Below, piece by piece: positions 1-8,575 of a stretch of 64,000 nt of DNA (position 1 is its first letter; every line of letters begins with the position of its first letter). The position numbers and the translations under genes are program-made. Below the pieces are notes generated by a model. The model did no database searches. It had not been told where the DNA came from and worked only from the letters and a program-made list of their open reading frames with translations. The stretch comes from Tropicimonas_B omnivorans (GTDB lineage Bacteria > Pseudomonadota > Alphaproteobacteria > Rhodobacterales > Rhodobacteraceae), in assembly GCF_031846565.1 (NCBI RefSeq), contig NZ_JAVRHL010000001.1, positions 496,001-560,000 on the forward strand. The letters run 5' to 3'.

Positions 1-241
1 CCATCGCCGCGATGACGCGCGGATCCCTGGCGTAGATCGGCGCAAGGGCGCTGTAACGGGCAAACCAGGTCTCGATGGTTTCGGACACGCGCTCCACCGT
101 CGCCGAACCATCCTCGACCGCTTCCTTCCGGAAGACGTGGGAGAGCAGCAGGAGGGACGCCCCGGCGACGAGCGCGATCAGCACGGCAAGGGGCAGGGCT
201 GCCGTCCCCCCGATCCCGCGAAGTCCCGCCGCCTGCTTCAT
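1..241 (-). CDS. Partial N-terminus of a sensor histidine kinase-like membrane protein (DctB-like)
   Basis: The ATG is at 239-241 and the reading frame stays open to the window edge, so only about 80 N-terminal residues are visible. Residues about 16-36 form one hydrophobic segment (LPLAVLIALVAGASLLLLSH). An extracytoplasmic-looking stretch follows that contains RYSALAPIYARDPRVIAAM. This arrangement and the arginine-rich 'RY..L....ARDPRV' wording resemble the start of DctB-type C4-dicarboxylate sensor kinases, whose periplasmic sensor follows the first membrane segment. No kinase motif lies inside the window, so the class is an inference. Another membrane sensor with the same topology, such as a chemoreceptor, remains possible. 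Confidence 0.5.
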   Translation of the reverse strand, partial: MKQAAGLRGIGGTAALPLAVLIALVAGASLLLLSHVFRKEAVEDGSATVERVSETIETWFARYSALAPIYARDPRVIAAM

Positions 242-328
242 CGATAAGGTCCGCCCCCTTGAGATCAGGGAAAGGAGCCTAGCCGCGCTGGGCGGTCCCG
301 TCGAGATCGGGCATGGCGGGTCCCGGGC

Positions 329-1735
329 CTACCCGTCGCCGGGCACGATCACGCCCGGGTTCATCAGCCCCTCGGGATCGAGCGCGGCCTTGATCCGCGC
401 CATCGCCCGGCGTTCCGTTTCGCTCCTCAGCCGGTCCGCAAGAGCGATCTTGGAGCGGCCGAGACCATGCTCCGCGGCGAAGCTTCCGCCCATGCGTTCG
501 GCCAGGGCGCCGATCTCCTCGCCCAGGCGTTGCGCCGTATCGCCGAAGTCGTTCGACCCCTCCGGCGGACTGAGATTGTAGTGCACGTTCCCGTCGCCCA
601 AATGCCCGAACGGGTTGATCCGCACCCCCGGCAGTGCCGCCTCGCAGATCCCCTCCGCCTCTTCGAGGAACGCTGCGAGCCGCCCCGGCGGGACCGAGAT
701 GTCATGCTTGAGCTGCTTGCCCTCGAGCCGCTGGCCCTCCGGCTGCTCCTCCCGCAGGCGCCAGAAATGCGCGCGCTGGGCTTCCGACATCGCGAGGGCT
801 CCATCCGTCACGTGGCCGGCCTCCATTCCGCCCTCCAGCGCCGCTTCGAGGATCTCGGAGAGCGGCACCTTCTCGGACCCGCAGGTCAACTCCACGAGCA
901 GGTAGAACGGTGCCCGGCTCTCGAGCGGCAGGTCCAGCCCGGAGACGTGGCGCCGAACCAGCTCCATCCCGGTCTCGCAGAAGAACTCGAGGCCGGTAAC
1001 GAATTCCCCCGCCTCCCGCCGCAGGGCCGTTCCGAAGGCGATCAGCGAGGCTGCGTTCGGCAGGGCGAGCAAGGCGGCCTCGGTGCGGGCGGGCGCGGGA
1101 TGGAGCCGCAACACGGCTTTCGTGACGATCCCGAGCGTCCCCTCGGCGCCGCAGAAGAGCTTGCGAAGCTGGTAGCCCGCATTGTCCTTCTGGACCGCGC
1201 GGAGGCCGGACCAGACACTGCCATCCGCCAGCACCGCTTCGAGTCCGATGACGAGGTCCTGCATCATGCCGTAGCGCGCGGCGTGGCTGCCGCCGGCATT
1301 TGTACCGATGAGGCCGCCGATGCGAGCCGACCCCTCGGCGCCCAGGTGCAGCGGAAAGATCAGTCCCGTCGCACCCAGCGCGGAATGCAGGTCCGACAGC
1401 ACGGCGCCCGCCTCGACCTCGATGCATCCGGCATCCGCATCCGCCGCGCCAACCTTTGTCATGCGCTCAAGGGTCAGGATCACGGCGCCTGCCTGCCCCG
1501 CTACCGCCGCGCCGCAAAGGCCGGTATTGCCGCCCTGTGGCACGACGGGAACGCCGGCCTCGGCGCAGGCGGCGACGATTGCGGCAACCTCCTCGGTCGA
1601 AGCGGGGCGCGCGATGCCGAGCGGCATCTCCCCGAACCGGTCCAGCCAGTCCCGCGTGCGGCCGCCGGCCTCGCCTGCGTCGAGCCACCCTCCGCGGCCG
1701 AGCGTGTCCGAAAGCCGCATCTGCAGATCGTTCAT
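329..1735 (-). CDS. FAD-binding oxidoreductase, GlcD/D-2-hydroxyacid dehydrogenase family
   Basis: This 468-residue flavoprotein belongs to the VAO/FAD-linked oxidase family (GlcD, D-lactate and D-2-hydroxyglutarate dehydrogenases), which oxidises D-2-hydroxyacids to 2-oxoacids. The N-terminal FAD domain carries PQGGNTGLCGA at about residues 66-76. The C-terminal FAD-oxidase domain carries NPFGHLGDGNVHYN near 374-387 and the family's AEHGLGRSK near 421-429. Length and domain order are normal. The start at 1735 is chosen because AGGGAG lies 7 nt upstream; an in-frame ATG at 1753 lacks such a site. It is monocistronic as far as can be seen, with the XRE-cupin regulator upstream on the same strand. 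The substrate cannot be read from sequence. Confidence 0.9.
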   Translation of the reverse strand: MNDLQMRLSDTLGRGGWLDAGEAGGRTRDWLDRFGEMPLGIARPASTEEVAAIVAACAEAGVPVVPQGGNTGLCGAAVAGQAGAVILTLERMTKVGAADADAGCIEVEAGAVLSDLHSALGATGLIFPLHLGAEGSARIGGLIGTNAGGSHAARYGMMQDLVIGLEAVLADGSVWSGLRAVQKDNAGYQLRKLFCGAEGTLGIVTKAVLRLHPAPARTEAALLALPNAASLIAFGTALRREAGEFVTGLEFFCETGMELVRRHVSGLDLPLESRAPFYLLVELTCGSEKVPLSEILEAALEGGMEAGHVTDGALAMSEAQRAHFWRLREEQPEGQRLEGKQLKHDISVPPGRLAAFLEEAEGICEAALPGVRINPFGHLGDGNVHYNLSPPEGSNDFGDTAQRLGEEIGALAERMGGSFAAEHGLGRSKIALADRLRSETERRAMARIKAALDPEGLMNPGVIVPGDG

Positions 1736-1829
1736 ACCGTCACTCCCTGGCATCCCGTCCGGATAGATAGCGGGGAGGGGCAGGAGGGTAAAACGCTGCG
1801 TCTCGGCCAGCGACGGGGCGCGTGGAGCC

Positions 1830-2432
1830 CTAGCGGCGCTCCGCGTTCACCCAGACGGTGCGGGCGGGCGTGTCGCCGTGATTGCGGATCCTGTGCGGCC
1901 GGTCGGACGCGAATGAAATGAGATCACCCTCCTCGAGGACGTGGCTCGTGCCCTCGATATCGACCGTGAGACTTCCCTCGATGACGAAGCCATGCCCGAC
2001 GCCGCGCTGAGTGATCGGAACTGGCCCGGTGGACGTGCCGGGGGCGTATTCGTCGACCGAAAGGCTGATGCCGGTCGCCTGATCCTCCCGCATCATCCGT
2101 CGCATCACCTGCTCGGGCAGGACGACGGGCTGCACGTTCCTGTGGCGTACCACGAGATCGCCCGAGTGGTCGTCCGTCGCCATCAGCTCGGAGATGCTCA
2201 CGCCCAGGGCTTCGCCGACGACGATGAGGGACCCGATGGACGGCGAGGTGAGGCCGCGCTCCACGAGGCTCAGCATCGAGGCGCTGACACCGCTCGAGGC
2301 GGCCAGCTGCTGAAGCGTCATGTCGCGGGACTTGCGCAGGTAACGGATGCGGCGGCCGATCGCGGCGAGCATGCGTTCCGTGGTCTCGTCCTGCCGCGTG
2401 ACATCCGCAGTCCCCGGACCCGTGTCGGTCAT
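1830..2432 (-). CDS. XRE-family transcriptional regulator with C-terminal cupin domain
   Basis: This is a 200-residue DNA-binding regulator. A helix-turn-helix of the XRE/Cro type covers residues about 25-80 (IRYLRKSRDMTLQQLAASSG, then MLSLVERGLTSPSIGSL). A cupin_2 effector domain covers about 125-195 and includes the FVIEGSLTVDIEG and LEEGDLISFASDRPHRIRN strands. This layout is that of the PuuR/SutR-type regulators, which usually control small-molecule catabolism genes. The start is placed at the ATG at 2432 because the domain architecture begins soon after it. A longer frame runs upstream to 2696 but looks non-coding. The effector and targets are unknown; the adjacent FAD oxidase is a possible target. 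Confidence 0.85.
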   Translation of the reverse strand: MTDTGPGTADVTRQDETTERMLAAIGRRIRYLRKSRDMTLQQLAASSGVSASMLSLVERGLTSPSIGSLIVVGEALGVSISELMATDDHSGDLVVRHRNVQPVVLPEQVMRRMMREDQATGISLSVDEYAPGTSTGPVPITQRGVGHGFVIEGSLTVDIEGTSHVLEEGDLISFASDRPHRIRNHGDTPARTVWVNAERR

Positions 2433-2899
2433 CTTCTTCACGCCGATCGCTCTCGGTTGAATGTCCTGCGCATCCCGGCCCCCTCCATCGTGTCGTTTCA
2501 ATTTCTGCGAATGATCGGGAGAATTGAAGACCTGATTGGTGGAATAATGACGGATCAGATAACTCGTTCCGTCCGACGCCCGATCGGGCATGAAAGGGTT
2601 TGATCCTGATCGCAGATCCCGCAGCGCCCCCAGGTCCGTTGAAAATGGCAGGAATAGTATCAGGCGAAGAAAGAGAAGGCGCCCGGTTCGGGCCATTGGG
2701 CTATCGCGGGGCGTTCCTCTCAGGACCGAAGTTCATTCCAATAGGCGCAATTGGCCGTGCGCGGGTGTGGGGGGAGGCGATGCATGGATCGCCTTCCACC
2801 TCACATTTCATCGAGACAGCGGAGGTCTGGAATATGGCGGGCCCTTAAATGAGGAGCAGGTAACGATGGCGGCAATATCGGGACGCCACCATCGCCCGA
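2433..2899. other. 467-base intergenic stretch upstream of the XRE-cupin gene
   Basis: I see no convincing gene here. Short open frames on the plus strand (for example 2600-2848) have no ribosome binding site and unlike codon use. The stretch holds an inverted repeat at 2497-2528 close to the regulator's start, and it also spans the region downstream of fcl. It is more AT-rich around 2495-2575, which fits a promoter region for the regulator. Confidence 0.6.
2497..2528. repeat. Inverted repeat TTCAATT/AATTGAA, possible operator
   Basis: Two perfect 7-bp arms at 2497-2503 and 2522-2528 are separated by 18 bases. They lie about 65-95 bases upstream of the XRE-cupin start. The centre-to-centre spacing is 25 bp. 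XRE regulators often bind symmetric sites in their own promoter, so autoregulation is possible, but this is inference from position only. Confidence 0.3.
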
Positions 2900-3865
2900 T
2901 TACCCTCTCAGGGCGTCTTCTTCCGCCGCGCTCAGGAACCACGCATAGGTCTCGCGCACGCCGTCTTCGAGCGATGTTCTTGCGGTCCAGCCGAGGCGGG
3001 AGAGGCGGCTGACGTCCATGAGCTTCCGCGGCGTGCCGTCCGGCTTGCCGGTGTCGAACCCGATCCGCCCCTGATAGCCGGTCACGTCGGCGACGAGGCG
3101 GGCAAGGTCCGCGATTGAGATGTCCTCGCCGGTACCGACGTTGATGTGGCTGAGCATGGGATCGGTTTCTGCCGCGTAGGTCTCGTCCGAGAGCGCCATG
3201 ACGAAGAGGGACGCTTCCGCCATGTCGTCCACGTGCAGGAACTCCCGGCGCGGGGTGCCGGTGCCCCAGATCGTGACCTCCTCGCGGCCTTCGCGCACGG
3301 CTTCATGGAAGCGGCGGATGAGGGCGGGCAGGACGTGTGAATTCTGCGGGTGGAAGTTGTCGCCCGGGCCGTAGAGGTTCGTCGGCATGACGGATCGGTA
3401 ATCGCGGCCATGCTGGCGGCTGTAGCTTTCGCAAAGCTTGATCCCGGCGATCTTGGCGATGGCGTAGGGCTCGTTCGTCGGCTCCAGCCTGCCGGTCAGA
3501 AGCGCGTCCTCCGCCATGGGCTGCGGCGCGAGGCGGGGATAGATGCACGAGGAGCCGAGAAAGAGCAGCCGCTGGACCCCGGCCTCGTGGGCCTGGTGGA
3601 TGACGTTCGCCTCGATCATCAGGTTCTCGTAGATGAAATCGGCCGGGTAGGTGTCGTTGGCATGGATGCCGCCCACCTTCGCCGCGGCGAGGATCACGGC
3701 GTCCGGCCTCTCGGCCTGCATGAAGCTGCGGACGGCAGACTGGTCGGCAAGGTCGAGCTCGGCATGGGAGCGGGTGAGGGGCTGCGTTCCGCGCGCGCGC
3801 AGCTGCCGCAGGATTGCACCGCCCACCATGCCGCGATGCCCGGCGAGGAAGATACCGCCGCTCAT
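2900..3865 (-). CDS. fcl: GDP-L-fucose synthase (GDP-4-keto-6-deoxymannose 3,5-epimerase/4-reductase)
   Basis: This 321-residue short-chain dehydrogenase-fold enzyme makes GDP-L-fucose from GDP-4-keto-6-deoxy-D-mannose with NADPH. The Rossmann motif FLAGHRGMVGGA is at residues 6-17, and the catalytic YAIAK (YxxxK) follows the SSCIYP segment. NTYPADFIYENL and NLYGPGDNFHPQNSHV are characteristic of the family. Its ATG overlaps the gmd stop as ATGA (3862-3865), so translation is probably coupled. Together the pair forms the complete two-step route from GDP-mannose to GDP-fucose, with GDP-mannose supplied by manC nearby. Length is normal and no defect is seen. Confidence 0.96.
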   Translation of the reverse strand: MSGGIFLAGHRGMVGGAILRQLRARGTQPLTRSHAELDLADQSAVRSFMQAERPDAVILAAAKVGGIHANDTYPADFIYENLMIEANVIHQAHEAGVQRLLFLGSSCIYPRLAPQPMAEDALLTGRLEPTNEPYAIAKIAGIKLCESYSRQHGRDYRSVMPTNLYGPGDNFHPQNSHVLPALIRRFHEAVREGREEVTIWGTGTPRREFLHVDDMAEASLFVMALSDETYAAETDPMLSHINVGTGEDISIADLARLVADVTGYQGRIGFDTGKPDGTPRKLMDVSRLSRLGWTARTSLEDGVRETYAWFLSAAEEDALRG

Positions 3866-4977
3866 TCGACCGCCACCGGCAAGGCGTACCCGTGCTCCTT
3901 CAGAAGCGCGTGGCGGCGGGCCGTCAGAAGATCCGACGCGACCATCTCGGCGCACATCTCGCGGGCGGTAATCTCGGGTTCCCAGCCGAGCAGGGTCTTG
4001 GCCTTGGAGGAATCGCCGAGCAGCGTCTCCACCTCGGCCGGGCGGAAGTACTGGGGATCGATCCGCATCACGACGTCCCCCGGCGTCACGGACGGCACAT
4101 CGCCCCCTGTCACATCCGTCACCACCGCATGCTCCTCGATTCCCTCGCCGCGGAACTCCAGCGTCATGCCCAGCTCTTCGGCCGACCAGCGGATGAATTC
4201 GCGGACGGAATACTGCTTGCCGGTGGCGATGACGAAGTCGTCCGGGCTCTCCTGCTGAAGCATCATCCACTGCATGCGGACGTAATCCTTCGCGTGCCCC
4301 CAGTCCCGGAGCGACGAGATGTTGCCCATGTAGAGGCAGTCCTCGAGGCCTTGCGCGATATTGGCGAGACCACGTGTGATCTTGCGGGTGACGAAGGTCT
4401 CGCCGCGCCGGGGGCTCTCGTGATTGAAGAGGATTCCGTTGCAGGCATAGAGGCCGTAGGCCTCCCGGTAGTTCACGCAGATCCAGTAGGCATACATCTT
4501 CGCCACCGCGTAGGGGCTGCGGGGGTGGAAGGGGGTCGTCTCTGTCTGCGGCGTCTCCAGCACCTTGCCGTAGAGCTCCGACGTTGACGCCTGGTAGAAG
4601 CGCGTCGTCTTCTCCATTCCGAGGAAACGGATGGCTTCCAGCAGCCGGAGCGTTCCCAGCCCGTCCACGTCGGCGGTGTATTCCGGCGCCTCGAAACTGA
4701 CGGCGACATGGGACTGCGCCGCGAGGTTGTAGACCTCGTCCGGACGGATTTCCGACATCAGGCGGATCAGGTTGGAGCTGTCCGACAGGTCCCCGTAATG
4801 CAGCTTGAGCTTCGGATTGGGCTCGTGGGGATCCTCGTAGATATGATCGATCCGCTGGGTGTTGAACGAGGAGGCGCGGCGCTTGATGCCGTGAACCTCG
4901 TAGCCCTTTCCAAGCAGGAACTCCGCAAGGTAGGAGCCGTCCTGACCGGTGATGCCGGTGATGAGTGCGCGCTTCAC
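3862..4977 (-). CDS. gmd: GDP-mannose 4,6-dehydratase
   Basis: This 371-residue enzyme converts GDP-mannose to GDP-4-keto-6-deoxymannose, the first step to GDP-fucose. The N-terminal NADP-binding motif GITGQDGSYLAE is at about residues 8-19. YQASTSELYGKV and the YAVAKMYAYW catalytic segment follow, and the C-terminus carries the family's YFRPAEVETLLGDSSKAK. The start is a GTG at 4977: AGGAG sits 5 nt upstream, and the KRALITG family N-terminus begins immediately after. An ATG-initiated reading from 5175 would add 66 residues that do not look coding. The gene heads a gmd-fcl unit and is divergent from the export lipoprotein gene. Confidence 0.96.
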   Translation of the reverse strand: MKRALITGITGQDGSYLAEFLLGKGYEVHGIKRRASSFNTQRIDHIYEDPHEPNPKLKLHYGDLSDSSNLIRLMSEIRPDEVYNLAAQSHVAVSFEAPEYTADVDGLGTLRLLEAIRFLGMEKTTRFYQASTSELYGKVLETPQTETTPFHPRSPYAVAKMYAYWICVNYREAYGLYACNGILFNHESPRRGETFVTRKITRGLANIAQGLEDCLYMGNISSLRDWGHAKDYVRMQWMMLQQESPDDFVIATGKQYSVREFIRWSAEELGMTLEFRGEGIEEHAVVTDVTGGDVPSVTPGDVVMRIDPQYFRPAEVETLLGDSSKAKTLLGWEPEITAREMCAEMVASDLLTARRHALLKEHGYALPVAVE

Positions 4978-5210
4978 GTGGGCTCCTGCAGTTGGGGTCG
5001 GGTGCCGCAAGGGACTTCCGCCCGGTGATGGCCGAGGGGATGCTGCGCGTTCAAGCGAAAACGGCGGCATCGCGCACGGCAGGATTGAAATGAAGCAACA
5101 CGCGGCGTCGACGGGGGGCCCTCGGCCCTGCCAGGGTTGCAAAGCGTCGTGCTGTGCCGAACATGAGCGCGGCAAAGATGAGCATGTTCGGTATGCGAGG
5201 GGAGAGCGGA

Positions 5211-6590
5211 ATGATGAAGCGCGCGATGCGGCCGATCCTGATGGTTGCAGCGGCGGCGGCCCTTGCAGGGTGCGGCGTCATCTACAACTCACCGCAGGTC
5301 GGACGCGGCTTCGCCGGCGACGATACGGCGGTGCGCGTCGTTCCGATCACTCCGCAGACAGTGCTCGCGGCCAACCGCTCTGCCTATCAGCCGAAACAGT
5401 TGCCCGCTGCCTTCAGCCAGACCGCCGGCACCTCCGCCGCGACCGGCCCGGGCCTCGGCGCGCTTCCGCCCCCGATCTTCCGTCCCGAGGACCGGCCGGG
5501 CGAACTCGCCCTCCGCGTGCCCCCGGAAGCGCAGGAGCGGCCTTACCGTATCGGCGTCGGAGACGTGCTTCTCCTTGCGACGCCGACCGGGTCCTCCGTC
5601 GAGCAGCTCTCCGGCCTCCTCGCCGCGCAGAACAGCCGGCAGGGGTACACCGTTCAGGATGACGGCGCGATCGCGGTGCCCGATGTCGGCCGGATCAGCG
5701 TGTCCGGCATGACCGTGCCTGAAGCCGAGGACCGGGTCTTCCAGCGGCTCGTCGAGGCGCAGATCGATCCGACGTTCAGCCTCGAGATCGCCGAATTCAA
5801 CTCCTCCCGCGTGTCCCTCGGCGGGGCCGTTTCGAATCCGGGCGTGATCCCGATCACCCTGACCCCGCTCTACCTCGAGGAGGCGCTCGCGAATGCTGGC
5901 GGCGTGACGGCGCAGGACGTGGACTATGCCTCGGTGCGGATCTACCGCGACGGGCAGATCTACCAGATCCCGGTCAACGACCTCTATGCGAGCGACCAGC
6001 TCCGCCGCATCAAGCTGCTGAAGGGCGATGCGATCTTCGTGGACGATACCTACGACCTCGCTCAGGCGCAGGCATACTTCGAAGAGGTCATCACCCGAAG
6101 CCAGCTTCAGCAGACCGCGCGGACCCAGGCCCTGGCCGAGTTGAATTCCGCCGTCGGCTTCCAGCGGGCCGCGCTCGCCGAGCAGAGGGGCAATTTCACG
6201 GCCCGCCAGTCCCTCGGCGCGGAGCAACCCGACTTCGTCTATCTCGCGGGGGAGGTTCAGACCCAGAGCCGCTTCGCCATGCCCTACGAGAACGACACCA
6301 CGCTCGCCGATGCGCTCTATGAGCAGGGCGGCTACTCGAACCAGACGGGCAACTCGCGGCAAATCTATGTGCTGCGCGGCTCTGCCGATCCGCGGGACTT
6401 CTCCGCCGTGACGGCGTGGCATCTCGATGCCACCAACGCGGCCAACTTCGTGCTGGCGACACGCTTCGAACTCCGGCCGAACGACGTGATCTTCGTGGCC
6501 GAGCAGCCCGTGACGCGCTGGAACAGGGCAATCTCCCAGATCCCGCCGGCGATCCTCAACCCGGTCAACCGGGCCGTCAACGACACCTGA
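5211..6590 (+). CDS. Polysaccharide export outer-membrane lipoprotein (OPX/Wza family)
   Basis: This 459-residue lipoprotein is the probable outer-membrane or periplasmic exit component of a polysaccharide exporter. A lipoprotein signal peptide ends in the lipobox LAGC with the lipidated Cys at residue 21. The Poly_export domain begins at about residue 111 (PYRIGVGDVLLLATP). SLBB-like segments follow, including VSLGGAVSNPGVIPIT and, near the end, VYLAGEVQTQSRF. The start at 5211 is chosen for GGGGAGAG just upstream and because it opens directly into the signal peptide. In E. coli group-4 capsule loci the equivalent protein (GfcE/Wza) works with a Wzc/Etk kinase, and one lies at 12343-14457. 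It is divergent from gmd. Confidence 0.93.
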   Translation: MMKRAMRPILMVAAAAALAGCGVIYNSPQVGRGFAGDDTAVRVVPITPQTVLAANRSAYQPKQLPAAFSQTAGTSAATGPGLGALPPPIFRPEDRPGELALRVPPEAQERPYRIGVGDVLLLATPTGSSVEQLSGLLAAQNSRQGYTVQDDGAIAVPDVGRISVSGMTVPEAEDRVFQRLVEAQIDPTFSLEIAEFNSSRVSLGGAVSNPGVIPITLTPLYLEEALANAGGVTAQDVDYASVRIYRDGQIYQIPVNDLYASDQLRRIKLLKGDAIFVDDTYDLAQAQAYFEEVITRSQLQQTARTQALAELNSAVGFQRAALAEQRGNFTARQSLGAEQPDFVYLAGEVQTQSRFAMPYENDTTLADALYEQGGYSNQTGNSRQIYVLRGSADPRDFSAVTAWHLDATNAANFVLATRFELRPNDVIFVAEQPVTRWNRAISQIPPAILNPVNRAVNDT

Positions 6591-6601
6591 TGCAGATCCG
6601 C

Positions 6602-6627
6602 CGGCGCCGCCTTATTCGGCGGCGTCG
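6602..6627. terminator. GC-rich hairpin at the wza-like/manC convergent junction
   Basis: The arms CGCCGCC (6605-6611) and GGCGGCG (6618-6624) enclose a 6-nt loop and can be extended with one G-T pair. The hairpin overlaps the manC stop codon and lies just after the export lipoprotein stop. There is no T-tract, so any terminator role is weakly supported. Confidence 0.3.
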
Positions 6628-8048
6628 CGGCGATAGACGTCTTCGTAGCGGATGATGTCGTCCTCCCCGAGATAGGCTCCGGTCTGCACCTCGATCAGGT
6701 GCAGGTCGAGCTTGCCGGGGTTTTCCATCCGGTGAACCGAACCGAGCGGCACGAAGATCGATTCGTTTTCTGTCACGAGCCGCACCTCGTCGTCCACGGT
6801 CACGCGCGCCGTGCCCGACACGACGACCCAGTGTTCCGCGCGATGGACATGGCTTTGCAGCGACAGCGCAGCGCCCGGATGGACCATGATGCGCTTGACC
6901 TGGAAGCGCGGAGCGAGCGCAAGCGTCTGGTACCAGCCCCAGGGCCGGTAATCCCGCGGCAGCTGTTCCGCCTGCCTGGCGCCCTTCGCCTTCAGCGCCG
7001 AGACGGCGTGCTTCACCTCCTGCGTGCGGCCCCGATCCGCGATGAGCACCGCATCCGGCATGGCGACGGCGACGATGTCGCTGAGGCCAAGACCGACGAT
7101 CTCGAGGTCGGGATCCTCGGAGCGCAGCAGCGTATCGCGGCACGCGATCGCCGTCGCCGCGCCGGACAGGGAGACGCCGTTTTCATCCGGTCCGGTCTCA
7201 CGCCAGACGGCATTCCAGTCTCCGAGGTCAGACCATCCCGCGGCGAACGGCACGACGGAGAGGTTGCCGGCCTTTTCCATCACCGCGTAGTCGATCGACA
7301 CGTCCCGCGCCTCGGCGAACGGGCCGGGGGCGAGACGGAGAAAGCCCAGATCCTGTGTCGCCTCATCGACCGCACGCGTTACGGGGTCCACAAGGTCCGG
7401 CGAATGGGCTTCGAACGCGGCGATGATGGCGTCCACAGGGAGAAGGAAGATGCCGGCGTTCCACAGGTGCCGGCCGCTTGCGATCATCTCGGCGGCCGCG
7501 GCGGCATCCGGCTTCTCGACGAAGCGGGCAAGGGGGCGGGCGCCGGCTCTCTCACCGTCTCCCAGTTCGAGATAGCCATAGCCCGTCTCGGGCCGATCCG
7601 GGGCGATCCCGAAGGTGACGAGCTGGCCCGAGGCCGCGGCGGGCCGGGCCTCCTCCACGGCCGCGCGAAAGGCGGCGTCATCGGGAATCACATGGTCGGA
7701 GGGGGCGACGAGCATCAGCCCGCCTGGATCGGTTTTCCTGAGCCAGAGCGCCGCGGCGAGAATAGCGGGTGCGGTGTTGCGGGCTTCCGGCTCGATCAGG
7801 ATCGCACCGGGGTCGATCCTCGCCGCAAGGAGCTGCTCGGTCACGATGAAGCGGAAATCGGCGGCTGTAACGACAACGGGCGGTGCATAGGACGGCCCGG
7901 TCAGACGCTTCGCCGACTGCTGGAAGAGGGTGTCCTCCCCGGTCAGTTTCGCGAACTGCTTGGGGTAGGACTTGCGGGACAGAGGCCACAGCCGCGTTCC
8001 GGATCCACCGCAGAGAATCACAGGAACGATGGTCGCCATATCTTTCAT
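6612..8048 (-). CDS. manC: Mannose-1-phosphate guanylyltransferase/mannose-6-phosphate isomerase (bifunctional)
   Basis: This 478-residue bifunctional type-II enzyme both isomerises fructose-6-P to mannose-6-P and makes GDP-mannose from mannose-1-P and GTP. The nucleotidyltransferase motif GGSGTRLWPLSRKSYPKQF lies near residues 14-32, with the FVEKP signature about halfway. The C-terminal cupin isomerase domain carries RPWGWYQTL, QVKRIMVHPGAALSLQ, HRAEHWVVVSGTA and PLGSVHRMENPG. The length is typical for ManC/AlgA/CpsB. It supplies substrate for gmd/fcl. A second ATG three codons in (8039) is an equally plausible start; neither has a strong ribosome site. Confidence 0.95.
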   Translation of the reverse strand: MKDMATIVPVILCGGSGTRLWPLSRKSYPKQFAKLTGEDTLFQQSAKRLTGPSYAPPVVVTAADFRFIVTEQLLAARIDPGAILIEPEARNTAPAILAAALWLRKTDPGGLMLVAPSDHVIPDDAAFRAAVEEARPAAASGQLVTFGIAPDRPETGYGYLELGDGERAGARPLARFVEKPDAAAAAEMIASGRHLWNAGIFLLPVDAIIAAFEAHSPDLVDPVTRAVDEATQDLGFLRLAPGPFAEARDVSIDYAVMEKAGNLSVVPFAAGWSDLGDWNAVWRETGPDENGVSLSGAATAIACRDTLLRSEDPDLEIVGLGLSDIVAVAMPDAVLIADRGRTQEVKHAVSALKAKGARQAEQLPRDYRPWGWYQTLALAPRFQVKRIMVHPGAALSLQSHVHRAEHWVVVSGTARVTVDDEVRLVTENESIFVPLGSVHRMENPGKLDLHLIEVQTGAYLGEDDIIRYEDVYRRDAAE

Positions 8049-8066
8049 CCCGCAGCTACGGTCACG

Positions 8067-8102
8067 AAACCGGGCCCGCGCAGAACGGCGCGGGCCCGGT
8101 TT
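8067..8102 (-). terminator. 15-bp perfect hairpin after the YjbE-like gene
   Basis: The arms at 8067-8081 and 8088-8102 pair perfectly over 15 bp (AAACCGGGCCCGCGC and its complement) with a 6-nt loop. On the minus strand it ends in only three T residues. It lies downstream of the YjbE-like gene and upstream of manC, so it probably separates the two transcription units. Confidence 0.7.
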
Positions 8103-8167
8103 GAGGTCATTTCAGGCTATCCCCCGCGGACTGCTCCACATGGAGCGTTCCGGAGGTCACGTCCGAC

Positions 8168-8452
8168 TTAGTCGATCGTGCCGGAGGGGATATCCGATTC
8201 GCTATCGTTGTCGTCATCGTCGTCGTCGCTCAGGGCGCTCGCTGCGACGGTCACGGCGGCGAGAGTGGCGACGCTGATCCCGATGATCGCACCGGTGCCG
8301 AGAGCGCCGGCCCCGGCAGCAGCGCCTGCGCCAGCGCCTGCACCCGCTCCGGCAGGAAGGGGCGCGTTGCCTTGCGCTTGCACTTGCTGAGCGCTGGCAG
8401 CGTTCGAAAGCGCAAGGGCGGCGACGCTTGCGAGAAGGGCAATTCTCTTCAT
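8168..8452 (-). CDS. Small secreted Gly/Ala-rich protein, YjbE/GfcA-like
   Basis: This 94-residue protein has a clear Sec signal peptide (MKRIALLASVAALALSNAASA, probable cleavage near residue 21). A Gly-Ala repeat follows at residues about 34-51, then a hydrophobic segment at about 53-73, then a run of six aspartates and a polar tail. In E. coli the yjbEFGH and gfcABCD loci also encode a tiny secreted low-complexity protein together with YjbF/GfcB and YjbH/GfcD. Position and layout make this a probable functional counterpart, but low complexity prevents a claim of homology. GGAGG precedes the ATG at good spacing. It is last in the yjbH-yjbF order and followed by a hairpin. Confidence 0.75.
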   Translation of the reverse strand: MKRIALLASVAALALSNAASAQQVQAQGNAPLPAGAGAGAGAGAAAGAGALGTGAIIGISVATLAAVTVAASALSDDDDDDNDSESDIPSGTID

Positions 8453-8575
8453 GGTGCCTCCATTCTGGAAGTTGGGGCGCGATTGCCCCGTGGTAGTCCA
8501 ATTTCAACCAAAGGTATCAGTTCCACCGCGAATACACCACGAAGAAACGGGGCTCTCGCGGAATTCCGCGCCTTG

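Noticed and set aside
467..1921. Long open frame antisense to the FAD oxidoreductase
   Set aside because: High GC keeps the opposite strand open. The translated product is Arg/Gly/Ala/Pro-rich with no domain, while the minus-strand protein has clear FAD motifs.
2600..2848. 82-residue open frame in the intergenic region upstream of the XRE-cupin gene
   Set aside because: No ribosome site, no recognisable pattern and codon use unlike the neighbours.
2864..3012. Plus-strand frame after GAGGAGCAGGTAACGATG
   Set aside because: The ribosome-like site is attractive, but the frame runs antisense into fcl and yields an Arg-rich sequence with no features.
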